In this document: positions 38,085 through 51,200 of the stretch, one piece after another
Numbering within the stretch: the stretch's first letter is position 1
Layout: each line of letters begins with the position of its first letter
NCBI RefSeq assembly: GCF_007565055.1
Contig: NC_044559.1
Coordinates: 37,683,546 to 37,747,545 of the forward strand
Source: Rhinopithecus roxellana
Lineage: Eukaryota > Chordata > Mammalia > Primates > Cercopithecidae
Length of the DNA stretch: 64,000 nt
Reading direction: 5' to 3'
The notes under the pieces: model-generated
What the model was told of the DNA's origin: nothing
What the model saw: only the letters and a program-made list of their open reading frames with translations
The model's database searches: none
Translations under genes and position numbers: made by a program

Positions 38085-41000
38085 AGATTCAGAGTTTTGC
38101 TTTATTAGGCATCTGTGAAGACAAGAGTTTGCAGACACAATCCTGTCTGGTGGTGAACTGCTGCAAAGTTCTGTGAAGTTTGAATTTATCTTGTAGTGAA
38201 CGAGACCCCAGTAGCTGATATTTTAGAATACTGGTCCATATTTCAAGCAGATGAGAGGTGTGACATTATGGCCAACAACTTTTATACTAGCCACCCACCT
38301 AAGCCATTTCCCAGCATACATATGCAGCTTAATCACAGCTATACATTTCTACAATGTGAAATTCGATCTTTGACTAATAATGCGTTTTGACTCCTGTTTA
38401 CATTGGTGCATGCGATTCTTTGCTACCCTGGCAATTAACCAGACCTGGACTCTAAAAGCTAAACTTGGTCTAAATAACATTCTAAGGGTAAGGCAGCCTC
38501 TATAATCTGGACTCAGCCATCATTTTGCAAAAACAGTTGTATGGTTCCTCCTGTTTCCCCTCCTGTCTGTAACCTGTCTGTTATTCAGCATTTATTTATG
38601 CCTGCTGTGGTCGGAAAGGGCAGTTACAAGGGAAAGCCTTGCTGATTCCGCTTCCTAGAAAGGTGAATATCAGATAATATGTCGGGGACAATTGAGTAAT
38701 AGGTCAAGACAACAGGCCTTGTAGATGCTTTCTACGATTAGAAAAATGTGTTCAAGTGTACTTATCCAGTGCTCTTATTCTAGAATATTCCAGTGGGGGT
38801 AGGGATGGATTTGGGGGTTTTGTTTAAGGACTTTGACAACTGGGGCTGCAACTCTGTGGCCAAAAGATAAAATTATCATCCTCTCCATCACCTGTCTGCC
38901 AACACTGCAGATTTCTATCTGCTCATTTAAGAGAAACAGTACACAGGGAGATAGCGTTAATGCAAGGCGGGAAAGGCTTTACATTAGCCCAAAAAAGAGG
39001 GGCTTGGCCATGTTACTCACACTTACACTTAGCCAAGCAGAAAAGCTGGGCTTATGTACCACTTGGTTTCTTTCTTTGACCCTAGCATCCTGAAAACATT
39101 ACACACAGTGGACCACGCTTTGCCCTCAGAGTGACTACTCTGTCCCGGAAGGAGAGGTCAACGACCCCTGAGGACGCAAAGCGTTTCTTCATTTGTTCTG
39201 TGCAGTCACATTGCTTCCAGACCCAGAACATTCAGCTCTTAAAGTCTGCACAGGAGAATTGATAGAATCTGCTCCTTTCGATGGAATCTGTGACTCTTTG
39301 GGAAGGATGTGCATGGAGAAGGGTCTGATGAGGCTCCTGATCCAGGCGTTCCATGTGTGTTCAGTGTGTTCTGACCCTAGGCACCTCTGTCTATTGCTCA
39401 GTCTTGCGTACATAGTCCATAGCTTGGCATTAGCACAAACTGATGCTTAGTGAGCACAATTAAGAAATCAAACTGTGGAAAATTAAGGACAGTAACAAAA
39501 GTAGCATCAACAAAAATCAAGGATCATTTTCCTTTTTGAAACAAGAAAAGCACATCATAGAAACAAAGATTCTGTACAATATTCTAACATTATATGTACA
39601 TAAAATTATATTACTCATAACTACATTGAAAAGTCTTATTTGTAGAATATGGCTGGCAACAAAGAAAGACCCATACCATTTAGCGTTTGAAGCAGGGCAG
39701 GTAGCAAGAGAACACTAGCAAAGACACCTTTGTGCCTGGATACACAATCCCGCTACTAAGTTACGTGACTAACCAGCACTCTCTAGTTCTGTGGTTTGTT
39801 TGTGTTTCACATTCTAGTAGGGAGTTCTGCAGCAGGCGATGTGAAAAAGAAGACATGGTCAAATGAAATGTGAAATGCTGTTTAAAATCTGCATATTGGC
39901 TATGATAATGGGTTTGTGAATCCAAGTTGCATTGGAAGTTCGCTCATTCTCCATTCATTATGCATGCCTCCAGTGATTTAATGAATTTCAGCAGGTGGAA
40001 AAAACAGCTTTGAACAGATCAGATGGGCTGTGAGTCAGATTCTTGATTCTTTTTCCTCATTTGGCTCCTGAATATTGCAGAAAACTGGTTTTGTACAGTG
40101 GGGAAGGAGAGAGTGAAGACCCTCCAATTGGTTCCTCAGTCAGCTCTGTTCTTGGTGTCCCTTTCTTGCAATTTTTTTTCCCTCCCTTGGCCCTTCCTGT
40201 GAGGGTTAAAAGTACCATCTCCAAGCCAGGTGGAGCCCCAATCCCATTGACCAAGAGGGCAAGGTATGGGGTCACCTTCACGTGTAAGCACTCTTCCTAA
40301 GGGAGCCCAAAGGGAACACCTGCAGAGTGCAAGCTGTGGTCTGTGTGTGAACTTTCACGAAATCTCAAGTTAGTATTTCTCCAATTTCAGTTGAACCATG
40401 ATGCAGTCTACACTACAAATGCAGATTCTGGTGCAGTTGGCCTCAGTTAAAAAGGGCCCAGATCCAGGAACCCGTTTTGAACACGCACCCAGGCAATTCT
40501 GAGGCAGGCAAGCCACAGGCCTGCTGTGAAAAAACAAAACAAAACTGACTTAATCCATCAAGTATAGATCTACAAATTATTTTTAGAGAGACTTGAAAAA
40601 CTGAAGGTTTTAATGAAACATTGCATAGCACAGATTCTCTTCCCAAATTTCACCCATGTATTCCTTTCAAAATGTGGGACTCAATGGCCAAAACTCTTAG
40701 GGAGATGAAGGTGAGTGGGAAGGCGGGGTTAATTTAAAATCTGTCTGCTTTTCAAGGTAAGGGGCTCTTCTGGATGCCTGGGCTTGGTGATGCAAACAAG
40801 ACCAATGGCAACTTCATTTTCTTACCCAGAATTCCTACTAGGGTTCACTAGAGTTACTTATGAACTCAGAAATCAGGGCTGGGCATGCTGGGAATTTATA
40901 TCACAGCACAGAATTTGGGATACGTCAGTAACTCTTTACTATCTATTTCCATCATGGCAAGTTTTCACCTGCTAAGAATGTGAGGTATCAGCTCTCCTAC

Positions 41001-41654
41001 TCGCAAAAGCCCTGGTGGATTACCCAAGGCTACGGTTATTCTTCCCCAAACCTCCTTGCTATTTAAATTATATGAGAACCTAAAACAGTGCCCAGTGTAG
41101 GCAGCCTTCTACCACCAGCTAAAAACATTCCCAGTTCCCACTGAATCACCACTTTTAATCACATGATGATGAAATTAACTGCAGATGGGTGGCATTTTAT
41201 ATTGACTGCCATCCAAAAAATTTAAAAAGAAAAGTCTCAGATGAAGATCTCCTCCTGGTTCAAAGATCTCATTTTAAATCTAGAAAGACAGCAATAGGGC
41301 ATCCTAAATTCTACTTAACGGAGATCTGTTCAAAGCAGTGCAACCACTGCTGCAGCAATGTACTGATTTCCCTCTCTGTGGCCGTTTCACCACTTTTGTA
41401 CCTATGAAACTAGCTGCTCCTCCAGGATCCTTTAATTTTCTATGCCTAAACTTTAATCTTAATTTCTGTTTTTCTGACTCCAATGTGCCCTCAAAAGTCA
41501 CTAATTATTTCCAGCCCTGATTGTTCTCATCTTCCCTGCTGAAATTCACATGAGCAATGGCGAGGGTCAAGGTTAGGGAAAGAACAGTCAAGGTTGAGGT
41601 CAGCAGATGCAGATAAGTTGAGTCCCAGGGGGCAGGCAGCGGGGCAGAGGAGGG
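38085..41654 (-). other. HSPA12A: HSPA12A 3' UTR (probable extent)
   Basis: About 3.6 kb with no Alu, L1 or other recognised repeat, in contrast to the repeat-filled introns. It ends at the first well-placed AATAAA on the - strand (38106-38101). The absence of insertions and the position fit a long brain-type 3' UTR; the exact cleavage site is inferred. Confidence 0.65.
38101..38106 (-). terminator. HSPA12A: Probable HSPA12A polyadenylation signal
   Basis: TTTATT on the + strand within 'gagttttgctttattaggc'. AATAAA on the transcript strand, at the end of the repeat-free stretch that follows the stop codon. Confidence 0.6.
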
Positions 41655-42292
41655 TTAGTAATTTAAGAAGTCGATCCCAACTTTGACACTCTTCGAAGTG
41701 GCTATATCAATGGCTGTGGCTTTGATCTCCGTGTCCCCAAACTGCATAAGGGTCTGGATCTCCCTCCGGGCAGGCACTGCGGTGCCACTGGTCCCTGTGA
41801 GATCCAGGCGAAGTGTGCCACACTTCTTCACCCCGGGATCAGTGATGAAGCTGACGTTGTCATGCTCAGAGCTGTAGATGTTGATGACAATGACCAGCTG
41901 GGAGGGCTTGGCCGGGGTGTAGCTACGCTTGACCAGCTCACCCAAGGCCACAGACTGGTCAGCGGAGATGAACTTGTCGAAGACGTCGGTGCACCACCGA
42001 GTGCCATCCTTCACCAGCAGCTTCTCGGGCGGGTGCTTGCCCTCCACGTAGCGGTTCAACACGCCCACCCCATAGGTGAGCGGCGATCGGCGAACCTTGA
42101 TGACCGCGGGGTCCAGACCAAAGAGGACGGCGCCCTTGAGGATGGTGAGGCCCACGTCTTGGGGAATGATGATCCGGCACTGGTCCCCAAAGGCAGCCTG
42201 CACCGCCTGCTGCAGGAGGGGCGCCTCGGCAAAGCCGCCCACCAGAAAGAGGAACTTGACGGTGGACACCTCGGGCTTCTGAAACAGGTCCC
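41655..42292 (-). CDS. HSPA12A: HSPA12A last coding exon
   Basis: 638 nt after 'ctttccttccag', DLFQKPEVSTVKFLFLVGGF through to IDFLNY and TAA at 41657-41655. GC- and CpG-rich compared with flanking introns. The large open frame on the opposite strand here is a shadow. Confidence 0.95.
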
Positions 42293-45200
42293 CTGGAAGG
42301 AAAGAGGCAGGGAGAATGTCCTGTCACCAAAAGCCAGCAAGGAAGGGGGAACTAGGCTGCCTGCATCTGTGGGGAATGGACGAGACCACTTGTGCCAATG
42401 GGAGGGCAGGCTTACTCTGAGCTCCTTGAACAGAATCTTTGCAGAACTGGTCTTTTAAAGAAAGGGAGTTTACACACCGATATGTTACGGAATAAAAGCC
42501 AGAGCTGCTGCTAAGTAGAAATGCATTTTAACAGATACATGGTGATAATTTTAAGTAGAATTTGGTTTGCATAAATGAATACTCCTAAAGCTCTCCAAAC
42601 TGTGGTTCTGTTGGGTAAGTCAAGGCAGGCTGTTATAAATAGAATTATCTGATTTTCATAAAAATCCCATCCCACTCCTAGAGAGTCTGATTTGGTAGGT
42701 GAGGGATGGGATACTGAACAAGGTCCCCGGTGAGTCTGCTATATGTCCGTGGGTACTGCCACCAATGTAGCAGGATAATGACATGACCAGATTCCATTTG
42801 CCATCTCGCAGAACTTCCTTTGGTTCACACAACAGTTCCTTCTTCCCTAGCAGGGTGAGGATGTCTAACATGTCCCAGTAAAGCAAAGAATATGCATTTC
42901 CTAGGGCCTGCCACTCTCAGGTAACATTGCCCCAGAGCTTCCAGCCCTCTGATCTTTTTTGTTGTTTTAAAGTTTTGTTTGTTTATTTAATTCTTCCTCT
43001 TTGTCATTACCAGCTCTCTGACTTTTGAGGCCAAACAGAAAGCCTGGATGCTCTCAGCAGCTTTGCAGTACAAGGAGAGGGATCCAGAGTCTATGCCCAG
43101 CAACCTCTCCCATACATGGCCAAGCCCTGCCCAGTCCTGCGGGTCCCTTGCCTGTGGCTCCCAGATCCAGGCCAACCTGACTCCACAGGCACCAGCTGGT
43201 GATGCTGGAAAAGTCCGTCCCCTTTCTCAGTTCTGCCTTGCCGAGTGGCCGAGCCATGGCTGATACTTACGGAGATGCTCAATGATGCTGTCGATGGTCG
43301 GCTTAAAAAGGGCATTCATGGCATCTGGACTCATCCGCAGCATCCCCTGCGAGGACCACTTCACAAAATCCACACTGCAGGAGCATAGCATGGAGAAGAG
43401 CAGGCAGTGAGGGTCTACATGATACCCAGGCTTATCTGCATAGACACATGCCCTGGCAGAACATCTGTCACACTTAGCAGGCAGAAAGGGGGTTGAAAAT
43501 CAAAAGCACCTTTGGAAACCCTAAACTGCCAGGACCTGGACCCTTAGAAGCTCAAAAGCTAAGACGTAATCTCTTCTCTGTATCTTAAGTTTGGCTGTGA
43601 CCGACCTTCCCCTGCGATAGTGGAGGCCAAAGTCTAGTGCAAAAGACAAGGAGATAAAGGGCTCACTGTCTCTTTTGCAGGATCACACTTTGAATCCAAC
43701 AATATTTGGATTCAAGCACATTAAAGGCTCCCTGGAGAGTTTATTGTACTGCTACTTATGGCTACAAATGTGTGTGCTCAGGTGCATATCCTCAGCCCTC
43801 CAGGCACCTGTCAGGTGACAGAGTAAGCCTAATTATACTAGGTGGCCCTCACGGTCTCTGTCCAGAAGCAGCAGTGTGGAGCAGAGAGAGCCTTGGACAG
43901 GAATCCAGGATTGTGGGGCTCTGGCCTGGCCATCACCATTGCGGAGCTCTGGGACTTCGGGCAGATTAGACTCCATTTTCTCCAAGCCCTGTCTCCATGT
44001 CTGGCAGTCAAGGATAACTGCACTTGCCTTACCTCCTTCACGGGGGTTGTTGTAAAGATGAAGTTAAATGCCATGTCTGTGAAAGCACTCTGGAAACTTT
44101 CTGGCACTAAGCAAATGCCAGGGACTATGTATTCCCAAACCCACAGGGCATGCCCCGCCTGTTCTCAGAGGGCAAGCAAATGGCGCCTCTGTCCCTGATG
44201 CAAAGCACACACCAGCAGCTTCCCGGCCACACGTTCTAGATGCTGGATGGGAATCTAGAACGTGTTGGAAAGGAATCCTTTCCATGGCATAGGCCAAAGG
44301 ACAATGCGGTATTGTATGGAATGACCCCATGGCTGGCTGTAGCCCATTTCCTTAGTGGGAGGGTTGACAGGCCCCAGAACTGTCAACCTGTGCAGGTAGG
44401 TCTTGGGATTCCACACAGAGGACAAGTGCCCTCTGGGAGGGACCAACAGGGCAGAGAACATCAGCCCAGGAAGAGGGTCCAGACTGGCCCTGCTCTAAGG
44501 GCAAGAAGACCTGACATGAAATCTGCTTTGGTTTCCACTAAAAGGAACCAGGGCTTGGCCGACTCCAGGTCTGGGGTAGGGAATGTACAAGATGAGCCAA
44601 GAGTGTCTTCACATACAAGAAGGCAAAGACACTGTCGACCACCACAAATGTCGTGTCAAAGGGACTCAGAGCCAATGTGAGGAGGCTCCTACTGGCCGAG
44701 ATGGGACAGTTTGGGTGTCAATAAGGATGGAACTGTCATGGTTTAAAATACATTAAATCCTTACATTCTTTTTTTTTTTTTTTAGACGGAGTCTCGCTCT
44801 GTCGCCCAGGCTGGAGTGCAGTGGCCAGATCTCAGCTCACTGCAAGCTCCGCCTCCCGGGCTTACGCCATTCTCCTGCCTCAGCCTCCCGAGTAGCTGGG
44901 ACTACAGGTACCCGCCACCTCGCCCGGCTAGTTTTTTGTATTTCTTAGTAGAGACGGGGTTTCACCATATTAGCCAGGATGGTCTCAATTTCCTGACCTC
45001 GTGATCCGCCTGTCTTGCCTCAAAGTGCTGGGATTACAGGCTTGAGCCACCGCGCCCGGCCTAAATCCTTAAATTCTTAATGATACTCCCCCTTATACCC
45101 TCAGAGGAGGAAAAATTCATTAGACACTTTGGTGGATACTAGGAAACTGATTCTTTTTTTTTTTTTAACTCATAAATGGAGGTTGAAAAGCAACCCATTT

Positions 45201-48200
45201 ATCCTGTCTTCCCTAAGTGAGCTGTAGTTCAGGGCAACCAAACCACTGAGGAGCCAAGTTTCTCTCTCTGGGAGTATTCTAGCAAAATAAACGAGAAGGA
45301 GTGATAGACCAAGATGGTGGCCACGTGGCCGCCCCTAATGCATTAGTGAACCAGACAATAGTCATCAATGGCTGCTAACATCACAAAAGGAGAGATGGGC
45401 AGACACTTCGTGTCCCCTGATGGGAGGCAATAGGAGGAACCACCACCCATCAGGCAGATATGCCAAAGATTCAAACTTGAATCTGATTAAACCTCTAAGT
45501 CAATCTGCCAACTTGCAAAAAGAAAAAAAAAGCCACAGGATAGAACTGCTGTGTAACACCATGGACATGAGATAAGCAAAGCCAAGATTATAGGAAACTC
45601 CAATCTAAGGACAAACTACTAGTTTTGCCATCTAAATAAATTGTGAAGGAAAAACCAGGAGGGGAACCTATGTTAGTGGGACTTGAGGGACGTATCAGAT
45701 AGCTGCTATGTACAGCCCTCATTTGGATGTTGATACAGAGTAAAAAAAAAAAAAAAGACAAATAGAAAAATGTTAATGTTAACTAAATATTTGATAATAT
45801 TGAGGAATTACTGTTAAGTGTTATCATGGTATTGTGGTTGTGATTTAAAACTTGTCTCCTTCAGAGGTACATACTGACATAGATGAAATGACCATCTCTC
45901 TAAGATCTGCTTTAAAATAATTGGATTGAGACTAGCCAGGAACTGACCAGTTGTTGAAGCTGGACAGTGGAATATTTTACAGGGTAAATGTCTGACATGT
46001 TCCCTTACAAAAGGTTTATTAGAAAAAGGTAATTATGAAATGTGATAGGTAAATCCGTCTGTAGTCATCATTTCATGATGGATAGTATATATATATTTAA
46101 AATGTTTAAGAATATTAGAAATCTATTATTTTTATCTATATTTTTAAAATTCAGCTTTAAACTATCTTCTAAATATATTCATTTTGCAACAAGCTGAGAC
46201 ACAAAATCAGTCAAGGGACTCAGAGTGGCAAGAAACCTAGACTCCCACTGGATTAATTTCACAAATACTTATTGAGCACCTACTGCATACCAGGTTCTCT
46301 GCTAGACACTGGGGAAACAGCAGGGGCCAAAACTAAACTTCGCTGCTTTCATAGTTTCTCTGTTTTTAGCGGACACATAGATAATACTTGCCAGGTCCCA
46401 GGCATTGTTCTAAGCACCCAACATGTATGAATTCACTGCATTCTCACAACAACCCTTGGAATTACATGGAATTATTATTATCCCTATTTTCCACGTGAAA
46501 AAAAAAGCTGAGGGAAGAGAAGTTGAATCCCTTGCCCAAGGTCACAGAGCCGGTGTGTAGGACTGGACCCCGAAGTCCACACTTCCTTCCTCTCTCCCAT
46601 CAGCACAATCCACCCACTAGAATGTTCAGAGCCCGAGGTGATGAGCCCAACTCACTTGCTTTTCCGCAAGGCGTGCTCCACACTGTGCCCGCGGAACTTC
46701 TTGTAGTAGTCAATGAAGGAGAAGGGCAGGGTGATGTTCAGCGGGTTAGTTCTGTCTGGGGCGGCCGCCCTTTTGCGAGACTCAAACGCAATCATTAAGT
46801 CAACCCACGCTGCAGGGCGTTTGATTTTGAATTGTTCAATAAAATCCTCTCCAAATATTTTATACAGAAGTTTTTCGAATTCATAATCTACTCCTAAGGA
46901 TCCATAGGGTCCGCCTGAGTTGAGAACAGAAAGGGAGGCTGTGGTGTTAAAAACCACTGGAAAAGGCCGGGCGCGGTGGCTCAAGCCTGTAATCCCAGCA
47001 CTTTGGGAGGCCGAGACGGGCGGATCACGAGGTCAGGAGATCAAGACCATCCTGGCTAACACAGTGAAACCCCCGTCTCTACTAAAAACTACAAAAAAAA
47101 AAACTAGCCGGGCACGTGGCGGCGCCTGTAGTCCCAGCTACCCGGGAGGCTGAGACAGGAGAATGGCGTGAACCCGGGAGGCGGAGCTTGCAGTGAGCTG
47201 AGATCCGGCCACAGCACTCCAGCCTGGGTGACAGAGCGAGACTCTGTCTCAAAAAAAAAAAAAAAAAAAAAAAAAACCACTGGAAACCCAATCCAGACTC
47301 TGAGAAACAGGCCCACCTGTTCATCTCTGACCCGCTTAGCAATGGGACTGCAGCTATAAGTGTTTACTTACATTTCAGAACCCTGCGCTGCTTTGCTTTC
47401 CATGCGAAAAAACTTTTCCCTACAGAAATCTCTTGTCAGCAATCTTTTATTATTTTATTTTTGTTTTTCCTTTTGTTTTTTGTTTTTTGTGAGACAGAGT
47501 TTTCGCCCTTGTTGCCCAGGCTGGAGTGCAGTGGCACAATCTTGGCTCACAGTAACCTCCGCCTCCTGGGTTGAAGCGATTCTCCTGCTTCAGCCTCCTG
47601 AGCAGCTGGGATACAGGCACACACCACCATGCCCGGCTAATTTTTGTATTTTTAGTAGAGACGGGATTTTGCCATGTTGGTCAGGCTGGTCTCAAACTCC
47701 TGATCTCAGGTGATCCACCTGGCTCGGCCTCTCAAAGTTCTGGGATTACAGGCATGAGCCACCACTCCCAGCCAACAATCTATTTTAAATCAATTACATT
47801 TTTTTTTACAAATCAATACTTTTATCTAACTAAGATCATCATGGTATTCCAACCTGACATCCAAGGGTGGGGGGAGTAAAATCAGCAGGCCTGGTCTTGT
47901 CCCTGTGTGATCCTCTAATTGCTCATTATCCTTTCCCCTCCAGCCTCCCAAAAGGGAAACAGCATGTTCTTTGGTTTGGCAATCTTTTTTTGAGAGTCTC
48001 GCTCTGTCACCCAAGGTGGAGTGCAGTGGTGCAATCTCTGCTCACTGCAACCTCTGCCTCCTGGGTCCAAGCAATTCTCCTGCCTCAACCACCTGAGTAG
48101 CTGGGGCTACAGGTGTGCACCACCATGCCCAGCTAATTTTTGTACTTTTAGTTGAGACGGGTTTTCATCATGTTGGCCATGCTGGTCTCTAACTTCTGAC

Positions 48201-51200
48201 CTCAAGTGATCTGCCCACTTGGCCTCCCAAAGTGCTGGGATTACAGGCGTGAGCCACCACACCTGGCCAGTGGTTTGGCAATCTTGATCCAAGACAAGGT
48301 GAAGCCTCCCTAGAAAGTTCACCTTAGCATGGTCATGGGCAACATCAAGTTACCATCTCATCCTTTCAGAATTTTCAGAAACCAACACCCTTGGCCAGGA
48401 TCTGAAACAGGCTCGCTTTCGGCCGAAACCCAAGTTGTGGTGGTTTGTGTTTTAAAGAATGTTTAATTGCATTTTGCTTTCCAATTTCAAGCAGACATTA
48501 GTATCCTCCACCGCCTACGATCCCACATGTTAGTGGCATTCAAGAGAATAAAACAGAGTTATCTGAAACAAGTAAAAACAGAACTGCCTGGAAACGGCTC
48601 AGGTATAAGAAAATCAGCCCTGCAGGGGCTCACCTGTTGCTTTATACAGTTCCTTAAGGTGTCCCTCCGGTAGCCGGATCTGATGGACTGTCAGGTCTAC
48701 GGTGCCACCGCCACTGTCCACAACCACATACTTGTCACCTGGCACAAAAACAGCCATCTTTTACACAGTTTGCCAACCCCATCTGAAATAAGCTGGTGGG
48801 TGGTAACTAGGTAGACCCAGCTAAGTGCCCTCAATACTTCTCATTAGCACAATGGTTTTGCTAATTGGCAGCTCCAGGAGTTAACCACGACTAAAGAGAA
48901 TGCAATCTGCCCAGGAGGACATTTAGGCATGGATGATGGCGAACCCAGGTGAGTGAATCTAAGATTCACACATTGCTGCATACCTGGCATGTACTTAGTG
49001 GGCAGTTTCCTGCCACGTGAACAGTGAGTGCCCTAAAATCATCTGCGTTTCACATAAGACTTACTCTGGAACTGATCAGTTCGAATCCCTACTTGGTTTT
49101 ACAACATGCAAAATAACAGCTCCCAAAAGAGCTCTCCCTGCGTGAGTGGTCTTTAGAACCCACTGAGTTTGAACATTTTCCAAAAGTGCAAAAGGGACAA
49201 ATGGGAATGGCTTTTCGCAAGCAGCACAGGAAAATCCAGCAAGAGCAAAGGACATTGAAGGACGCTACCTTCCTCCAGCTCGGACCAGATTTCTCCTATG
49301 ACATTCTCCACCAAAAAGGTCCGACTCTGCCGATGACGCCGTACGTGTTCCTTAGCTAGTGGCCGACAGAAAGAAAATGACGACGGGTAAGAAAGCATGA
49401 AAAAGCAGAGAGTCATCTGCAGTCAGTAGAGGCAACAGCATGAGGAGATTTAGGGATGGAACATTAGTGACATTTGACCAAAATAAGTCAATACGATGTC
49501 AGGAATCACAAAGCCAGTTCTTTCCAGAGAAAGCAATTTCCACCGGCCTTCCTCTATTCCTCGGCTTAGCCTGTGCCCAGCTGAAAAGCCTGCCCTGATG
49601 AGATTCTCACAACCACCCTTGGAATTAGGTGGAATTATTATCCTCATTTTCCACGTGAAAAAAACTGAGGGATGAGAATGTGGTCAAATGTGACCCTACC
49701 CTGGTCACATTTTTTGGAGAACAGGTTAATGAAATCGCCTAGTTTCCCGGCTTTGCTGCCCCAGGGAGGAAGCTATCTGCCAAACAGCCGGCAGTGCGTT
49801 CAGTTAAACAATTCCACATCAAGGAATTTGGGGTATGTTTTCCTAACATGGACCCCTGGATAAATGGACTGGGGGCCAGATCCTGACCCAGCTGAAGCCA
49901 ATATGCATTGCGACCACAAGGTGGCGCATCTGGGCCTGGCAAACCCCTGTGCTGCCTTTTCCATGAACACAGGGATGACCTCCGTTCCTGCTATGGCTTG
50001 GGGTGCTGAGTGGTGGGGACGCCTGTGTGGCTGTGACAGGGCACAAATCATTGTCCCTATGTTCGGAGAAGGAAATCAGGTCAGGAGAGGTTAAGGGGCT
50101 TGCAGTTCCCACAATTCCTTTCTTGCAGTCTGAAATGAACCCTCAGACCTTAGGCCCTCGTGCCTTTGAGATTTAACAATTTACAGGGAAGGTGGAAAGA
50201 GCAGAATAATGGAATGTCTCGAGATGAGACGGGTGCTGTGAAAGGGCACCTGGGGGGCGGCAAGGCACCGCCAAGGTGGGAGTTTGGGCAAATCGACCCT
50301 CTGGGCTTCAGTTTCCTTGTCCATAAAATGGGGATATTAATAGTTGGCTTAAATTCCTCGTGGGCAGAACAAGGACTGAGTCTCCAACGTATCATCAGCC
50401 AGCACACAGTAGGTGATAATGAAGGCAACACGCCAAGTGTGAGACTCAGTACTCAGCAAATGATAACTGAGGGCGATGGAGGGCAGCCCCTGATGTTACA
50501 GGGGAAGGCTTCGCTGTCCATGGCTCTGCTGCCCCATCCCACAACCTCGCCCCCTCCCAATATTCTGTTGTTGTTCAGTCCCTAAGCTGGTGCTGCTGAT
50601 TTTGAATTGTTCTAGAAACCCCTCTGCTGCTGGTTATCCAATAAAGCACCCTTGACCCTCTGGCCTCTTTCAGCAAAGAACACAGTGTTTACAAAACAAC
50701 TTCTTCCCTGGGGATTAGAATTGCAAACACCAGGCCAGCTCCAAGTTCTTCTAAATCAGGGCTTGGTTTAGAGTGGAGAGGGAGGCATCCCTTGATTAAA
50801 GAGTTCCTGTGGGCCTGGGAGAGCTCCCCAAACTCGGGGCCTCTCTCCTGCTCCCAGCACGGGCTCCAGATGAGCCTGCTGCAGACTTTGTAATGGGCAT
50901 TTGGTTTTCTTTTTTTCTTTTCTCTTTTTTTGAGACAGTCTTGCCCTGTCGCCCAGGCTGGATGGAGTGCAGTGGCACGATCTCGGCTCACTGCAGACTC
51001 CGCCTCTCGGGGTCACGCCATTCTCCTGCCTCAGTCTCTCGAGTAGCTGGGACTACAGGCACCCGCCACCACGCCCGGCTAATTTTTTGCATTTTTAGTA
51101 CAGATGGGGTTTCACCATTTTAGCCAGGATGGTCTCGATCTCCTGACCTCGTGATCTGCCCGCTTTGGCTTCCCAAACTGCTGGGATTACAGGTGTAAGC

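Noticed and set aside
41862..42458. 198-codon frame on the + strand
   Set aside because: Lies antisense over the GC-rich last exon of HSPA12A, whose - strand frame is clearly the real one.
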